Positions 34,348 to 44,061 of a stretch of DNA of 64,000 nucleotides are shown piece after piece; the stretch's first letter is position 1; each line of letters begins with the position of its first letter. The position numbers and the translations under genes were made by a program. Under the pieces are notes generated by a model that had not been told where the DNA came from, searched no databases, and was given only the letters and a program-made list of their open reading frames with translations. This stretch comes from Paraburkholderia sp. (GTDB lineage Bacteria > Pseudomonadota > Gammaproteobacteria > Burkholderiales > Burkholderiaceae). The DNA is taken from contig NZ_SCRP01000034.1 in assembly GCF_004298475.1 (NCBI RefSeq), positions 1 through 64,000 of the forward strand, given 5' to 3'.

Positions 34348-34435
34348 TCCCGCTTCTGACGGGCGTGCGCACGCGTGAATTCAGGCAACGCCGCCCGGCA
34401 TCCCCCGCCTCTCCCCAAGGCCCGCCTTACAGTGC

Positions 34436-34451
34436 GTCACCGAATCGTCAC
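34436..34451 (+). promoter_or_regulatory. PhoB-box-like direct repeat before the acyltransferase gene
   Basis: GTCAC occurs at 34436-34440 and again at 34447-34451, the 11-base period of PhoB half-sites (CTGTCAT-type repeats). It lies about 80 bases before the ATG at 34531. The intervening bases are less AT-rich than the consensus. Confidence 0.4.
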
Positions 34452-34530
34452 CGCATTGCCATGTAGCCGTAACCAGGTATTACTACATTGGCCGGAAAAG
34501 TTACATCACTTCCAACGACGAGGACGCACT

Positions 34531-35349
34531 ATGCGAGATCTGCCGACGCCCGTTCTGCCGCTCGCCTCGACACTGTTCGAGTCGAACCGGCGTCTGCCGC
34601 GCGCCGAAGAAACGGTTACTGCGCAGCACCGCCTGCAGGTGGCGTGGGCGCGCAGCGACGAAGAACTGCGCGAAGCCCAGCGCCTGCGCTACCGTGTGTT
34701 CGCCGAAGAAATGGGCGCACACCTCACGGGCCCGACCGGCCTCGACGTCGACGTGTTCGACGGCTACTGCGACCATCTGCTCGTGCGCGATCTCGACACC
34801 CTGAAGGTTGTCGGCACCTATCGCGTGCTGCCGCCGCACGAAGCCGTGCGCATCGGCCGCCTCTACGCCGAGAGCGAATTCGATGTTTCGCGCCTCGCGC
34901 ATCTGCGCCCGAAAATGGTCGAAGTGGGCCGCTCGTGCGTGCACCCCGATTTTCGCAGCGGCTCGGTGATCATGTCGCTGTGGGGCGGGCTCGGTGCGTA
35001 CATGAAGCATAACGGCTACGAAACGATGCTCGGCTGCGCGAGCGTTTCCATGGCCGACGGCGGCCACTACGCTGCGAATCTCTATGCATCGCTCGGCGCG
35101 AATGCGCTCACCGCGCCCGAATATCGCGCGTTCCCGCACACGCCGCTGCCCGTCGACGAACTGCGCACCGGCGCGTCCGCTGTGCCGCCGCCGCTCGTCA
35201 AGGGTTATCTGCGTCTCGGCGCGAAGATCTGCGGCGCACCGGCCTGGGATCCCGATTTCAACACCGCCGATTTCCTCACGCTGTTCCGTCTCTCCGATAT
35301 CAACGAGCGCTACGCCCGCCACTTCCTCGGCGACGCCGCCAGCCGCTAA
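34531..35349 (+). CDS. OlsB-like GNAT acyltransferase (ornithine-lipid type)
   Basis: The 272-residue protein belongs to the acyl-ACP N-acyltransferase/haemolysin-like GNAT group that includes OlsB, which adds a 3-hydroxyacyl chain to ornithine. Motifs include EAQRLRYRVFAEEMGA, VRDLDTLKVVGTYRVLPP, EVGRSCVHPDFRSGSVIMSLWGGLG and GCASVSMADGG. Ornithine lipids replace phospholipids under phosphate limitation, and the gene lies in the phosphate block with a PhoB-like repeat upstream. The function is inferred from family and context; the partner OlsA is not in the window. Confidence 0.7.
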   Translation: MRDLPTPVLPLASTLFESNRRLPRAEETVTAQHRLQVAWARSDEELREAQRLRYRVFAEEMGAHLTGPTGLDVDVFDGYCDHLLVRDLDTLKVVGTYRVLPPHEAVRIGRLYAESEFDVSRLAHLRPKMVEVGRSCVHPDFRSGSVIMSLWGGLGAYMKHNGYETMLGCASVSMADGGHYAANLYASLGANALTAPEYRAFPHTPLPVDELRTGASAVPPPLVKGYLRLGAKICGAPAWDPDFNTADFLTLFRLSDINERYARHFLGDAASR

Positions 35350-35384
35350 ATCACGCCAAAACACGCGGTAAGGCATGCAACAAA

Positions 35385-35411
35385 AACGCCCGGCACACGC
35401 CGGGCGTTCTT
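35385..35411 (+). terminator. Terminator between the acyltransferase gene and ppx
   Basis: AACGCCCGGC (35385-35394) pairs with GCCGGGCGTT (35399-35408) around a 4-base loop, with TCTTTA after it. Leftward it is followed by TTTTTG, so it can also end ppx. Confidence 0.8.
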
Positions 35412-35443
35412 TATCGTGCGTCGCGATGACGCTCAATCGTCCC

Positions 35444-37045
35444 TCAATCGTCCGTATACACCACGCGATACGGGATGCCGAGCTTGCCCCACTCGGCCGA
35501 TTCCTGAACGAGGTTGTAATCGGTCAGCGGATTGTTCTGGACCCACGCGTTGGGCAGGCGCACCTCGAAGCCGTTGCGCTCCTGCGTGACCGAAATCACG
35601 GGCAGCCCCACGTCGGCGCGGCGGCGGCTAAGCAGCGTCGCAAGTCGCAGGCAGAACAGAAGCGTCCACTCGACGTCGCGCGTCTGCGAGAGCTTGCCGA
35701 GCTTGCCCACGTGCCCGAGCACGAGCGCCGCAAGCCGCGCCTGGTCGGTACGCGAGAAGCCCGGCATGTCGGCGTTGCTGGCGATATAGGCCGAATGCTT
35801 GTGATACGCGCTATGTGAGATCGAAAGTCCGATCTCGTGCAGCGACGCCGCCCAGCCGAGGAACATGCGGCTTTCTTCGCGCCGTTCTTCGTCGGTTTCG
35901 CCAAGCTGGTCGTAGAACGACACAGCCAGTTCGCCGATCCGCCCCGCCTGCATGCGGTCGACGCCATAACGGCGCATGAAGCCCTCGACGGTGAGCGTAC
36001 GCATATCCTCGTGCTGCGAGCGCCCGAGCAGGTCATAGAGGACGCCGAGACGCAGCGCGGCGTCGGTGGTGTCCGCGTAGTCGATGCCCAGCTCGTCGAA
36101 CACCGCGATCATGATCGAGAGGCCGCCCGCGAGCACCGGAATGCGGTCGGGCTTCAGCGCAATGAGCTTCAGGCGGTTCACGTTCTCCGCCTTGATGAGC
36201 GCGCGCTTGAGCCGCTCGAGGCCGCCGCGCGAAATGCCGTGCGTAATGCCCGGATCGTTGAAGCCATTGGCCTCGACGAGTTCCGCGAGCGCGCGCGCCG
36301 TGCCCGAGGAGCCGATCGCCTGCTCCCAGCCGGTTTCGCGGTAATCGGAGGAAATGATCTGGATTTCGCGCGTCGCCGCAAGCTCGGCCTGGCGCATCGT
36401 GTATTCGTCGACGTTGCCCGCGGGGAAGAACTGGCGGCTGTGGCTCACGCAGCCGATATAGAGGCTTTCCATGCGGATCGGCGTGTAGTGCGAGCCGATG
36501 ATGAATTCCGTCGAGCCGCCGCCGATATCGACGACGAGCCGCTTGCCCGCGCTCGCCGGCACCGAATGCGCAGCGCCCGCGTAGATGAGGCGCGCTTCTT
36601 CGCGGCCCGCGATCACTTCGATCGGAAAACCGAGCGCCGCTTCGGCCTCGCCGAGAAATTCGCCGGCATTCTTCGCGACGCGCAGCGTATTGGTGGCCAC
36701 GGCGCGCACGTGATCGGGATGGAAATCGCGCAGGCGTTCGCCGAAACGCCTGAGCGCGTCCCAGCCTCGCACCTGCGAGGCGCGGTCGAGCATTTTTTCC
36801 TTCGACAGGCCGGCCGCGAGACGGACTGTCTCACGCAGCGCATCGACGGGATAGATCTGGCTGCCCGCTTCGGTTTCTTCGACGCGGCCGACGATCAGAC
36901 GAAAGCTGTTCGAACCGAGATCGACGGCGGCGAGCAGATGGGGATTGTTGAGCATCGAGGGGGCTGGCTCCATGCGTGCAAGTGCGGCTACCCTGATCGG
37001 GGCCGCGCTGTTCAAATATGCCATTTTAAGCGTACCCGCTTTCAC
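35444..37045 (-). CDS. ppx: Exopolyphosphatase (Ppx/GppA family)
   Basis: Ppx hydrolyses terminal phosphates from polyphosphate. The protein of up to 533 residues has the actin-like fold motifs AAVDLGSNSFRLIVGRVE, a second phosphate loop RLVVDIGGGSTEFIIG, and the C-terminal HD-like domain with HEIGLSISHSAYHKHSAYI. The start is uncertain: GTG at 37045 is chosen because AGGAG lies seven bases upstream, but ATGs at 37024 and 36955 are in frame, and the conserved region begins only at MLNNPHLLAAVDLG (36955). It is divergent from ppk. Confidence 0.92.
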   Translation of the reverse strand: MKAGTLKMAYLNSAAPIRVAALARMEPAPSMLNNPHLLAAVDLGSNSFRLIVGRVEETEAGSQIYPVDALRETVRLAAGLSKEKMLDRASQVRGWDALRRFGERLRDFHPDHVRAVATNTLRVAKNAGEFLGEAEAALGFPIEVIAGREEARLIYAGAAHSVPASAGKRLVVDIGGGSTEFIIGSHYTPIRMESLYIGCVSHSRQFFPAGNVDEYTMRQAELAATREIQIISSDYRETGWEQAIGSSGTARALAELVEANGFNDPGITHGISRGGLERLKRALIKAENVNRLKLIALKPDRIPVLAGGLSIMIAVFDELGIDYADTTDAALRLGVLYDLLGRSQHEDMRTLTVEGFMRRYGVDRMQAGRIGELAVSFYDQLGETDEERREESRMFLGWAASLHEIGLSISHSAYHKHSAYIASNADMPGFSRTDQARLAALVLGHVGKLGKLSQTRDVEWTLLFCLRLATLLSRRRADVGLPVISVTQERNGFEVRLPNAWVQNNPLTDYNLVQESAEWGKLGIPYRVVYTDD

Positions 37046-37146
37046 GATGTCGCTCCTCACTCGCATGAGCCGGAACCATCGGGCATCATTGCGAAGCGAC
37101 TTGTCTTTTTCGTGAAGTTGCAGCGTAGAATTTGTGACACCTCAAA

Positions 37147-37165
37147 CGTCGTAATAACGTCATAT
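37147..37165. promoter_or_regulatory. PhoB box in the ppx-ppk intergenic region
   Basis: CGTCGTAATAACGTCATAT has two CGTCxTA half-sites 11 bases apart around an A/T-rich linker, closely resembling the PHO box CTGTCATAAATCTGTCATA. It lies 62 to 80 bases upstream of the ppk ATG and about 100 from the ppx start. Confidence 0.6.
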
Positions 37166-37226
37166 TATTGTGCGAATTTCCGAGCGTCCGTTCGAATCTA
37201 ATCCTGACATACAGTTTCCACTGCCG

Positions 37227-39290
37227 ATGTCCATCCGCTACCCTTTACTCAATCGCGAGCTGGGCATTCTGGGATTCAACGAGCGCGTGCTCGCACAGGC
37301 GGCTGACCCCGCCGTCCCTTTGCTTGAGCGCTTACGCTTCATTTGTATTACCAGTAGCAACCTCGACGAGTTCTTCGAAATCCGCATGGCCGGGCTTCAG
37401 GAACAGATGCGCGATAACCCTGGCGGGCTCTCTCCCGACGGCATGTCGCTACAGCACGTCTACGAACTCGTGGTCGAGCGCGCGCAGCGTCTCGTGCACC
37501 GCCAGTACCAGATGCTGCACGAGACCGTGCTGCCCGCGCTTGAGCAGGAAGACATCTATTTCCACGGCACCGACGCCTGGAACGAAGCCCAGACCGCCTG
37601 GGCGCGCGCGTACTTCCTCGATGAACTGCTGCCGGTCCTTACGCCGATCGGGCTCGATCCCGCGCATCCGTTTCCGCGCGTGCTCAACAAGAGCCTGAAT
37701 TTCGTCGTCGAACTCGAGGGCAAGGACGCCTTCGGCCGCCAGGCCGTAATGGGTATCGTCCAGGCGCCGCGCGCGCTGCCGCGCCTCGTGCGCATGCCGC
37801 AGGAACTGTCGGGCTTCCAGCACGGCTTCGTGCTGCTCGGGTCCCTGTTGCAGCGCTTTATCGGCGAGTTGTTTCCCAACCTTGTCGTGCGCAGCTGCAA
37901 CCAGTTCCGCATCACGCGCAATAGCGAACTCTTCGTCGACGAAGACGAAATCACGAATCTGCGCGTCGCGCTGCAGGGCGAACTGCCCGCGCGCCACCTC
38001 GGCAACGCGGTGCGGCTCGAAGTATCCGCCGAGACGCCCACTCACCTCGTGAAGCGTCTGCTCGACGAAAGCGGCCTGACCGAAAGGGACTGCTATTTCG
38101 TCGACGGCCCCGTGAATCTCGTGCGCCTCATGCAACTGCCCGAGATGGTGGACCGCCCCGAGCTGAAATTCGTGCCGCACGTGCCGGCCATTCCGAAACG
38201 CGTCTCGGCGAACGGCAACATGTTCGACGTGATCGATCAGGGCGACATCCTGCTGCATCATCCGTACGAGAGTTTCCAGCCCGTGCTCGAGTTGCTGATT
38301 CAGGCCGCGAACGATCCGAACGTCGTCGCCATCAAGCAGACGATCTACCGCACAGGCACCGATTCCCCGCTCATGGACGCGCTCATGCAGGCCGCGCGCA
38401 ATGGCAAGGAAGTCACGGTGGTGGTGGAGCTGCTCGCGCGCTTCGACGAAGAGACCAACATCAACTGGGCCGCGCAGCTCGAAGCGGTGGGCGCGCACGT
38501 CGTGTACGGCGTAGTGGGCCACAAATGCCACGCCAAGATGATGCTGATCGTGCGCCGCGTGCCGGCGAACGGCCGCATGGTGCTGCGCCGCTATGTTCAC
38601 CTCGGCACCGGCAACTATCACCCGCGCACCGCGCGTCTTTACTCCGACTTCGGCTTCATGACGTCGAAGCCTGATATCTGCGAGGACGTGCACCATGTGT
38701 TCCAGCAACTGACGGGTATCGGCGGCAAACTGCAGTTGCACGCGCTATGGCAATCGCCGTTTACGCTGCATCCGAAGCTGATCGAGGCCATTCGTGCCGA
38801 AGCCGCAGCGGCACGCGCCGGCAAGAAGGCACGCATCGTCGCGAAGATGAACGCCGTGCTCGAACCGACGGTGATCAACGAGCTTTACGAAGCGTCGCAG
38901 GCGGGCGTGAAGATCGATCTGATCGTGCGCGGCGTCTGCTCGCTTCAGCCGGGCGTGCCGGGGCTCTCCGAGAACATCACGGTACGCTCGATCGTCGGCC
39001 GCTTCCTCGAGCATCACCGCATCTATTACTTCTATGCCGACGGCGAGGAAAAGGTCTATCTGTCTAGCGCCGACTGGATGGATCGCAACCTGTTCCGCCG
39101 CGTCGAAGTGGCCTTCCCAATCGACGACCGTCGTCTCAAGCGCCGTGTGATCGGCGAAGGACTGTCGACCTTCCTCGGCGACAATCAGTCGGCGTGGCTC
39201 ATGCAGAGCGACGGCCACTATCGCCGCCGCCGCGCGGGCAAGTCGGTGCGCAACGGGCAGTTGAGCCTGCTGTCGAAGTTCTGTACGTAA
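37227..39290 (+). CDS. ppk1: Polyphosphate kinase 1
   Basis: PPK1 makes polyphosphate from ATP. The 687-residue protein has the N-terminal domain (YPLLNRELGILGFNERVLAQA), the phospholipase-D-like catalytic halves, and the autophosphorylated His435 in VGHKCHAKMML, the same number as in E. coli; the second HxK-like site is in EHHRIYYFYADGEEKVYLSSADWMDRN. The ATG at 37227 is preferred; a GTG at 37170 would add 19 residues. A PhoB-like box lies upstream and a bidirectional terminator downstream, and the pho regulators follow on the other strand. Confidence 0.96.
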   Translation: MSIRYPLLNRELGILGFNERVLAQAADPAVPLLERLRFICITSSNLDEFFEIRMAGLQEQMRDNPGGLSPDGMSLQHVYELVVERAQRLVHRQYQMLHETVLPALEQEDIYFHGTDAWNEAQTAWARAYFLDELLPVLTPIGLDPAHPFPRVLNKSLNFVVELEGKDAFGRQAVMGIVQAPRALPRLVRMPQELSGFQHGFVLLGSLLQRFIGELFPNLVVRSCNQFRITRNSELFVDEDEITNLRVALQGELPARHLGNAVRLEVSAETPTHLVKRLLDESGLTERDCYFVDGPVNLVRLMQLPEMVDRPELKFVPHVPAIPKRVSANGNMFDVIDQGDILLHHPYESFQPVLELLIQAANDPNVVAIKQTIYRTGTDSPLMDALMQAARNGKEVTVVVELLARFDEETNINWAAQLEAVGAHVVYGVVGHKCHAKMMLIVRRVPANGRMVLRRYVHLGTGNYHPRTARLYSDFGFMTSKPDICEDVHHVFQQLTGIGGKLQLHALWQSPFTLHPKLIEAIRAEAAAARAGKKARIVAKMNAVLEPTVINELYEASQAGVKIDLIVRGVCSLQPGVPGLSENITVRSIVGRFLEHHRIYYFYADGEEKVYLSSADWMDRNLFRRVEVAFPIDDRRLKRRVIGEGLSTFLGDNQSAWLMQSDGHYRRRRAGKSVRNGQLSLLSKFCT

Positions 39291-39336
39291 TGACGTGATG
39301 GCACAGCGCCGCTCGATGCGGCGCCCGACGCATGTA

Positions 39337-39381
39337 AAAAAGGCCGCGCAGGGTGCAGATCACCGAATGCGCGGCCTTTTT
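39337..39381. terminator. Bidirectional terminator between ppk1 and phoR
   Basis: A 14-bp stem (AAAAAGGCCGCGCA, 39337-39350, with TGCGCGGCCTTTTT, 39368-39381) has T-runs on both strands and separates two convergent transcripts. Confidence 0.88.
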
Positions 39382-39413
39382 ATTGCTTTAGCGAACTAGT
39401 GAATCATTGCCGG

Positions 39414-40727
39414 TCACGCAGGCGCAGGCTGCCGGCGCGTCGTGCGCGCGGCCGGAAAGCGCACCGTGAACGTGCTGCCCCGCCCTTCCTCGCTCTTCAC
39501 TTCGAGCGCCGCATCGTGGCGCTGCAGCACATGCTTGACGATCGCAAGGCCGAGGCCCGTGCCGCCCGTATCGCGCGAACGGCTGCGGTCCACACGATAA
39601 AAGCGCTCGGTGAGCCGCGGAATATCGACCGCCGGAATGCCGAACCCGCTATCCGTCACCGAGAACAACGCGCAATTCCCCTCGGCGCGCCACGTCAGAT
39701 GCACCTTCCCGCCATTGGGCGTGTAGCGCACCGCATTGCTCGTGAGATTGCCGAACGCGCTCAGCACTTCAGATTCCGAACCGATCACGCTCAGGCTGTC
39801 GTCGAAGTCCGCCGTAATGAGGTGATGGCCCCCGGAGAGATTCTCCGCGTCTTCGCGCACGTGGCACAGCACCGCGCGCATGTCGATCATCTGATCGCCC
39901 GGCAGACGCGCCTCGCCCTCCAGTTGCGCGAGCACGAGCAAGTCCGTCACGATGTGACGCATGCGTGCGGCCTGCTGCTCCATCAGTTCGAGGTAGCGTG
40001 CGCGCTCGCATTCGGACAACGGCAGCTCGCGCATCGTCTCGAGAAAACCGGACAGCACCGTAAGCGGCGTCTTGAGTTCGTGCGAGACGTTCGCAACGAA
40101 ATCGCGGCGCATGGCGTCGGTGCGTTCGAGTTCGGTGATGTCCTGCGAAAGCACGAGCTTGCGATTGTCGCCGTACGGAAACACCTGCACGGAAAGAACG
40201 TTCTGCCGCTTGTCGCCCATGCCGCGCATGATCAGCATCGCTTCGTAGCGGTTCGAGTTCAGGTATCGCACGAAGTCGGGCTGGCGCACGAGGTGCGTGA
40301 TGTGCTGGCGCAAATCGCGCTTCGCATCGAGCCCGAAGTGCTGCTCGGAGATCGCATTGCACCATTCGATCTGGTCGTGATCGTCGAGCATCGCGACGCC
40401 GTTCGGCGACGCCTGGATCGCCTGGATGAAGCGCGAATGCTGCTGCTCGACCTGACGCACCTGGGCGTGCCAGCGCTTGGCGAGCTTGTGCAGACGGTAG
40501 TAGATTTCGCCCCATACACCCGGGGCGCTCGGCACTTCGCCGTAGACCGGTGCATCGAGCAGGCGCCACAAACGTTGCTTGTGAAACGTGCTGAAAAACA
40601 TTTGCACGAGCAGCAGGAAGACGGCGAGTGCGAGGCCATACTTCGCGCCAAACACCTCACCGATCGCCGCGCACACGAGCGCAAGCAGCACAACCGAAAC
40701 AAGGGAGCGCGCCCAGATGATGTTCAT
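39414..40727 (-). CDS. phoR: Phosphate-regulon sensor kinase PhoR
   Basis: The 437-residue kinase has two N-terminal membrane segments (residues 5-50), a PAS domain (SPNGVAMLDDHDQIEWCNAISE), HisKA domain with phospho-accepting His216 in VANVSHELKTPLTVL and a HATPase domain (NLTSNAVRYTPNGG, DSGFGIP, GTGLGLAIVKH). It works with the Pst transporter and PhoU to phosphorylate PhoB when phosphate is scarce. The ATG at 40727 (MNIIWAR) is preferred over 40742 because the homologous N-terminus begins there. It is the last gene of the pst-pho operon. Confidence 0.93.
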   Translation of the reverse strand: MNIIWARSLVSVVLLALVCAAIGEVFGAKYGLALAVFLLLVQMFFSTFHKQRLWRLLDAPVYGEVPSAPGVWGEIYYRLHKLAKRWHAQVRQVEQQHSRFIQAIQASPNGVAMLDDHDQIEWCNAISEQHFGLDAKRDLRQHITHLVRQPDFVRYLNSNRYEAMLIMRGMGDKRQNVLSVQVFPYGDNRKLVLSQDITELERTDAMRRDFVANVSHELKTPLTVLSGFLETMRELPLSECERARYLELMEQQAARMRHIVTDLLVLAQLEGEARLPGDQMIDMRAVLCHVREDAENLSGGHHLITADFDDSLSVIGSESEVLSAFGNLTSNAVRYTPNGGKVHLTWRAEGNCALFSVTDSGFGIPAVDIPRLTERFYRVDRSRSRDTGGTGLGLAIVKHVLQRHDAALEVKSEEGRGSTFTVRFPAARTTRRQPAPA

Positions 40728-40832
40728 GTTCCTGCTGGTCATTGATAGACAGTGCGAACCGGACGCGCCGTGTCGATACGGGATCGACACAAGACCGCGC
40801 CGGCATGGGACGCGGCTGGAGTAGAACGTGCG

Positions 40833-41534
40833 TCAGGCGCTCTTCGCGAGACGGTAGCCGCTTCCGCGCACCGTTTCGATCATGGCATCGCACCCCGCCG
40901 GCTTCAGCGCGGCACGCAGACGCTTGATGTGCACGTCGACCGTGCGCTCCTCCACAAACACGTGATCGCCCCACACCTGGTCGAGCAACTGCGTGCGGCT
41001 GTGCACACGCTCCGGATGGGTCATGAAGAAATGCAGCAGGCGGAACTCGGTCGGCCCGAGGTCGAGCTTGACCTCGCTGCCTTCCGCGTGCGCCGCGACG
41101 CGGTGCGTGGCCGGATCGAGTTTCAGTCCGTTGATCGCAACGACGTCCTCGGTCAGCTGCGGCGCGCGGCGGCGCAGCACCGCCTTGATGCGCGCCATCA
41201 GTTCCTTCGGCGAAAACGGCTTCGTCACGTAGTCGTCCGCCCCGATTTCGAGGCCAAGCACCTTGTCCTGCTCGTCGCCGCGCGCGGTCAGCATGATGAT
41301 CGGGATATGCTTCGTGCGCTCGTTGGTGCGCAGGTCGCGCGCAAACGCAACGCCGGACTTGCCCGGCAACATCCAGTCGAGCAGGATGAGATCGGGCAGC
41401 ACGTCGCTGATCAGGTTCTGCGCCTGCTCCGCGTTGTACGCGCGGATCGGGCAATGGCCCGCGTGCTGCAGGTTCACGGAAATCAGCTCGGAAATAGCGG
41501 GCTCATCTTCGATGACGAGAATGCTGCTAGGCAT
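40833..41534 (-). CDS. phoB: Phosphate-regulon response regulator PhoB
   Basis: The 233-residue OmpR-family regulator has a receiver domain with acidic pocket VIEDEP, phosphorylated Asp53 in LILLDWMLPGKSG and the switch Lys in VTKPFSPKELMARI, then a winged-helix domain (LGPTEFRLLHFFMTHPERVHSRTQLLDQVWG, RTVDVHIKRLRAAL). It binds PHO boxes such as those at pstS and ppk in this window. The ATG at 41534 with AGAGG five bases upstream is better than the in-frame GTG at 41540. phoR follows after 105 bases. Confidence 0.95.
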   Translation of the reverse strand: MPSSILVIEDEPAISELISVNLQHAGHCPIRAYNAEQAQNLISDVLPDLILLDWMLPGKSGVAFARDLRTNERTKHIPIIMLTARGDEQDKVLGLEIGADDYVTKPFSPKELMARIKAVLRRRAPQLTEDVVAINGLKLDPATHRVAAHAEGSEVKLDLGPTEFRLLHFFMTHPERVHSRTQLLDQVWGDHVFVEERTVDVHIKRLRAALKPAGCDAMIETVRGSGYRLAKSA

Positions 41535-41564
41535 CGGCACCTCTTGACCTTGTATCCAGTTTAA

Positions 41565-42269
41565 TTAGCTCAATGCTTCACGTTCGAGGGCGTCGCGCGA
41601 CTTGTGGCGCACGTCGGTGCCCTTGACGATATAGATGATGAATTCGGCGATGTTCTTCGCGTGGTCGCCGATCCGCTCGATTGCCTTCGCGATGAACAGA
41701 TAGTCGAGCCCGACCGAAATCGTGCGCGGGTCTTCCATCATGTACGTGACGAGCTTGCGCACGAACGCGCGGAATTCCTCGTCGATCGCCTTGTCGTCGC
41801 GCACGATCTGCGCGGCGGCCACGGTGTCGAGGCGCGCAAACGCGTCGAGCGCGCGGCGCAGGATCGAGACGGCCATCTCGCCCGAGATCTTGATCTCGGC
41901 GATATTCACGCTGCGCGACGCGCCGTCTTCCATCAGGCGCTTCGTGCGCTTGGCGATTTTTTCGGCTTCGTCGCCGGCGCGTTCGAGGTTCGTGATGGTC
42001 TTCGAGATCGCGAGCAGGAGGCGCAGGTCGCGCGCGGCCGGCTGGCGGCGCGCGATGATGTTGCTGCACTCCTCGTCGATGTCGACTTCCATCGTATTGA
42101 CACGCTCTTCTGCAACGATCACGCGCTCGGCAGCGTCGCTGTCGAATTCGTTCAACGCCTGCATCGCAGTGATGATCTGCGATTCGACGAGGCCGCCCAT
42201 TTCGAGGACCTTCGACGACACGAGATTCAGATCGGCGTCGAACTGGCTGGACAGATGCTTATCGGACAT
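41565..42269 (-). CDS. phoU: Phosphate signalling protein PhoU
   Basis: PhoU links the PstSCAB transporter to PhoR and keeps the Pho regulon off in phosphate excess. The 234-residue protein consists of two three-helix PhoU repeats with the metal-binding pattern ALNEFDSDAAERVIVAEERVNTMEVDIDEEC in the first and LGLDYLFIAKAIERIGDHAKNIAEFIIYIVKG in the second. It lies 19 bases downstream of pstB and 30 bases before phoB, as part of one operon. Confidence 0.95.
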   Translation of the reverse strand: MSDKHLSSQFDADLNLVSSKVLEMGGLVESQIITAMQALNEFDSDAAERVIVAEERVNTMEVDIDEECSNIIARRQPAARDLRLLLAISKTITNLERAGDEAEKIAKRTKRLMEDGASRSVNIAEIKISGEMAVSILRRALDAFARLDTVAAAQIVRDDKAIDEEFRAFVRKLVTYMMEDPRTISVGLDYLFIAKAIERIGDHAKNIAEFIIYIVKGTDVRHKSRDALEREALS

Positions 42270-42288
42270 TTCAGTCTCCCTGCTTCGA

Positions 42289-43149
42289 TTAGCCGAAGCG
42301 ACCGGTGATGTAGTCTTCCGTTTCCTTGCGGACCGGCTTGATGAAGATCTTCTCGGTGTCGCCGAACTCGATCAGCTCGCCAAGATACATGTACGCGGTG
42401 TAGTCCGAGCAGCGTGCGGCCTGCTGCATGTTGTGCGTGACGATCACCACGGTGTAATCGCTCTTGAGTTCCGCGATCAGCTCTTCGATGCGGCCCGTCG
42501 AGATCGGGTCGAGCGCCGAGCACGGTTCGTCGAGCAGCAGCACTTCCGGGCGGATGGCGATGCCGCGCGCGATACACAGACGCTGCTGCTGGCCGCCCGA
42601 AAGGCCGTAGCCGCTCTGGCCGAGCTTGTCCTTCACTTCGTTCCAGAGCGCCGCCTTCGTGAGCGCCCACTCGACGCGGTCGTCCATTTCCGGACGCGAC
42701 AGCGATTCGAACATTTTCACACCGAACGCGATGTTGTCGTAAATCGACATCGGGAACGGGGTCGGCTTCTGGAACACCATGCCGACACGCGCGCGCAGGA
42801 GCGAAATATCGCGCGTCGTGGTCAGCAGGTTCTCGCCGTCCATGATGATTTCGCCTTCGGCGCGCTGCTCCGGATAGAGCGCGTACATCTTGTTGAACGT
42901 ACGCAGCAACGTCGACTTGCCGCAACCCGACGGGCCGATGAACGCCGTCACCCTGCCTTCGGGAATCTGCAGGTTGATGTTCTTCAGCGCGTGATACTTG
43001 CCGTAGAAGAAGTTCAGGTTCTTCACGTCGATTTTCGGCGTGCCGGGTGCCTGATTCGTTGCATCCTGGGCGGGATCCACAGGTTGAAAACCGGCGGCCG
43101 GCGTCATCGCCTGACCGGCGGTATTGATGTGACTTTCTGCCATGTTCAT
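42289..43149 (-). CDS. pstB: Phosphate ABC transporter ATP-binding protein
   Basis: The 286-residue ATPase shows Walker [10 protein letters not shown], signature LSGGQQQRL, Walker [14 protein letters not shown] and the switch His in [40 protein letters not shown] is typical of PstB. A 30-residue N-terminal lead ([21 protein letters not shown]) precedes the domain; GGAGTGATCC supports the ATG at 43149. It drives phosphate import through PstA/PstC with PstS. Confidence 0.96.
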   Translation of the reverse strand: MNMAESHINTAGQAMTPAAGFQPVDPAQDATNQAPGTPKIDVKNLNFFYGKYHALKNINLQIPEGRVTAFIGPSGCGKSTLLRTFNKMYALYPEQRAEGEIIMDGENLLTTTRDISLLRARVGMVFQKPTPFPMSIYDNIAFGVKMFESLSRPEMDDRVEWALTKAALWNEVKDKLGQSGYGLSGGQQQRLCIARGIAIRPEVLLLDEPCSALDPISTGRIEELIAELKSDYTVVIVTHNMQQAARCSDYTAYMYLGELIEFGDTEKIFIKPVRKETEDYITGRFG

Positions 43150-43164
43150 CGGATCACTCCGCCC

Positions 43165-44061
43165 TTACCTTTTCGAAAATATCGTACGCGCGAGGATGTT
43201 CAGCCCCAGCACACCCAGCGTAATCAGGAACACGCCTGCCCACGCAAGCGACTGCCACTGCGCAAACGGACTCATCGCAAACTTGAAGATCGTGACCGGC
43301 AGGTTCGCGATCGGCTGATTCATGTCCGCCGAGAAGAACTGGTTCGACAGCGCCGTAAAGAGCAGCGGCGCCGTTTCGCCGGCGATGCGCGCAATCGCGA
43401 GCAGCACGCCCGTCACGATGCCGGCGATCGACGCCTTCAGCGTGATCGCAAGAATCATCTTCCACTTCGGCGTGCCGAGCGCAACGGCCGCTTCGCGCAG
43501 GGCGTTCGGCACGAGCTTCAGCATGTTCTCGGTCGTGCGGATCACGATCGGAATCTGCAGGAGCGCGAGTGCAATCGCACCGGCCCAGCCACTGAAATGC
43601 CCCATCTTCGCGACGACGAGCGCATAGACGAACAGACCCACGACAATCGAGGGCGCCGACAGCAGGATGTCGTTGATGAAGCGCGTCAAGCTCGCAAGCC
43701 AGCTGCGCTGGCCGTACTCGGCCAGATAGATGCCGGCGAGAATGCCGATCGGCGTGCCGACGAACGTTGCGGCAGCAACGAGCAGCAGGCTGCCGACGAT
43801 CGCGTTCGCGAGACCGCCGCCATCGGTGTTCGGCGGCGGCGTCGACTGCGTGAAGAGCTGCACGGAAAGACCGCCCACGCCGAGCGAGAGCGTCGTATAG
43901 AGAATCCACACGAGCCAGATGAGGCCAAAGGCCATCGCTGCGAGCGACAACGCAAGCGCGATCACGTTGATCGTGCGGCGGCGGCGCTGCAGCTTGCCGC
44001 GCATCTTCTCCAGTGCAGGGCCGTAAATGGCGCCTGGAATTTTCATCAGCGGTTCGCTCAT
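43165..44061 (-). CDS. pstA: Phosphate ABC transporter permease PstA
   Basis: This 298-residue permease has six predicted membrane helices and the binding-protein-dependent transport EAA loop region [29 protein letters not shown], with PAIVVGL-type [16 protein letters not shown]. It forms the channel with PstC. Its ATG overlaps the pstC stop (ATGA, 44058-44061) and pstB follows after 15 bases. Confidence 0.95.
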   Translation of the reverse strand: MSEPLMKIPGAIYGPALEKMRGKLQRRRRTINVIALALSLAAMAFGLIWLVWILYTTLSLGVGGLSVQLFTQSTPPPNTDGGGLANAIVGSLLLVAAATFVGTPIGILAGIYLAEYGQRSWLASLTRFINDILLSAPSIVVGLFVYALVVAKMGHFSGWAGAIALALLQIPIVIRTTENMLKLVPNALREAAVALGTPKWKMILAITLKASIAGIVTGVLLAIARIAGETAPLLFTALSNQFFSADMNQPIANLPVTIFKFAMSPFAQWQSLAWAGVFLITLGVLGLNILARTIFSKR

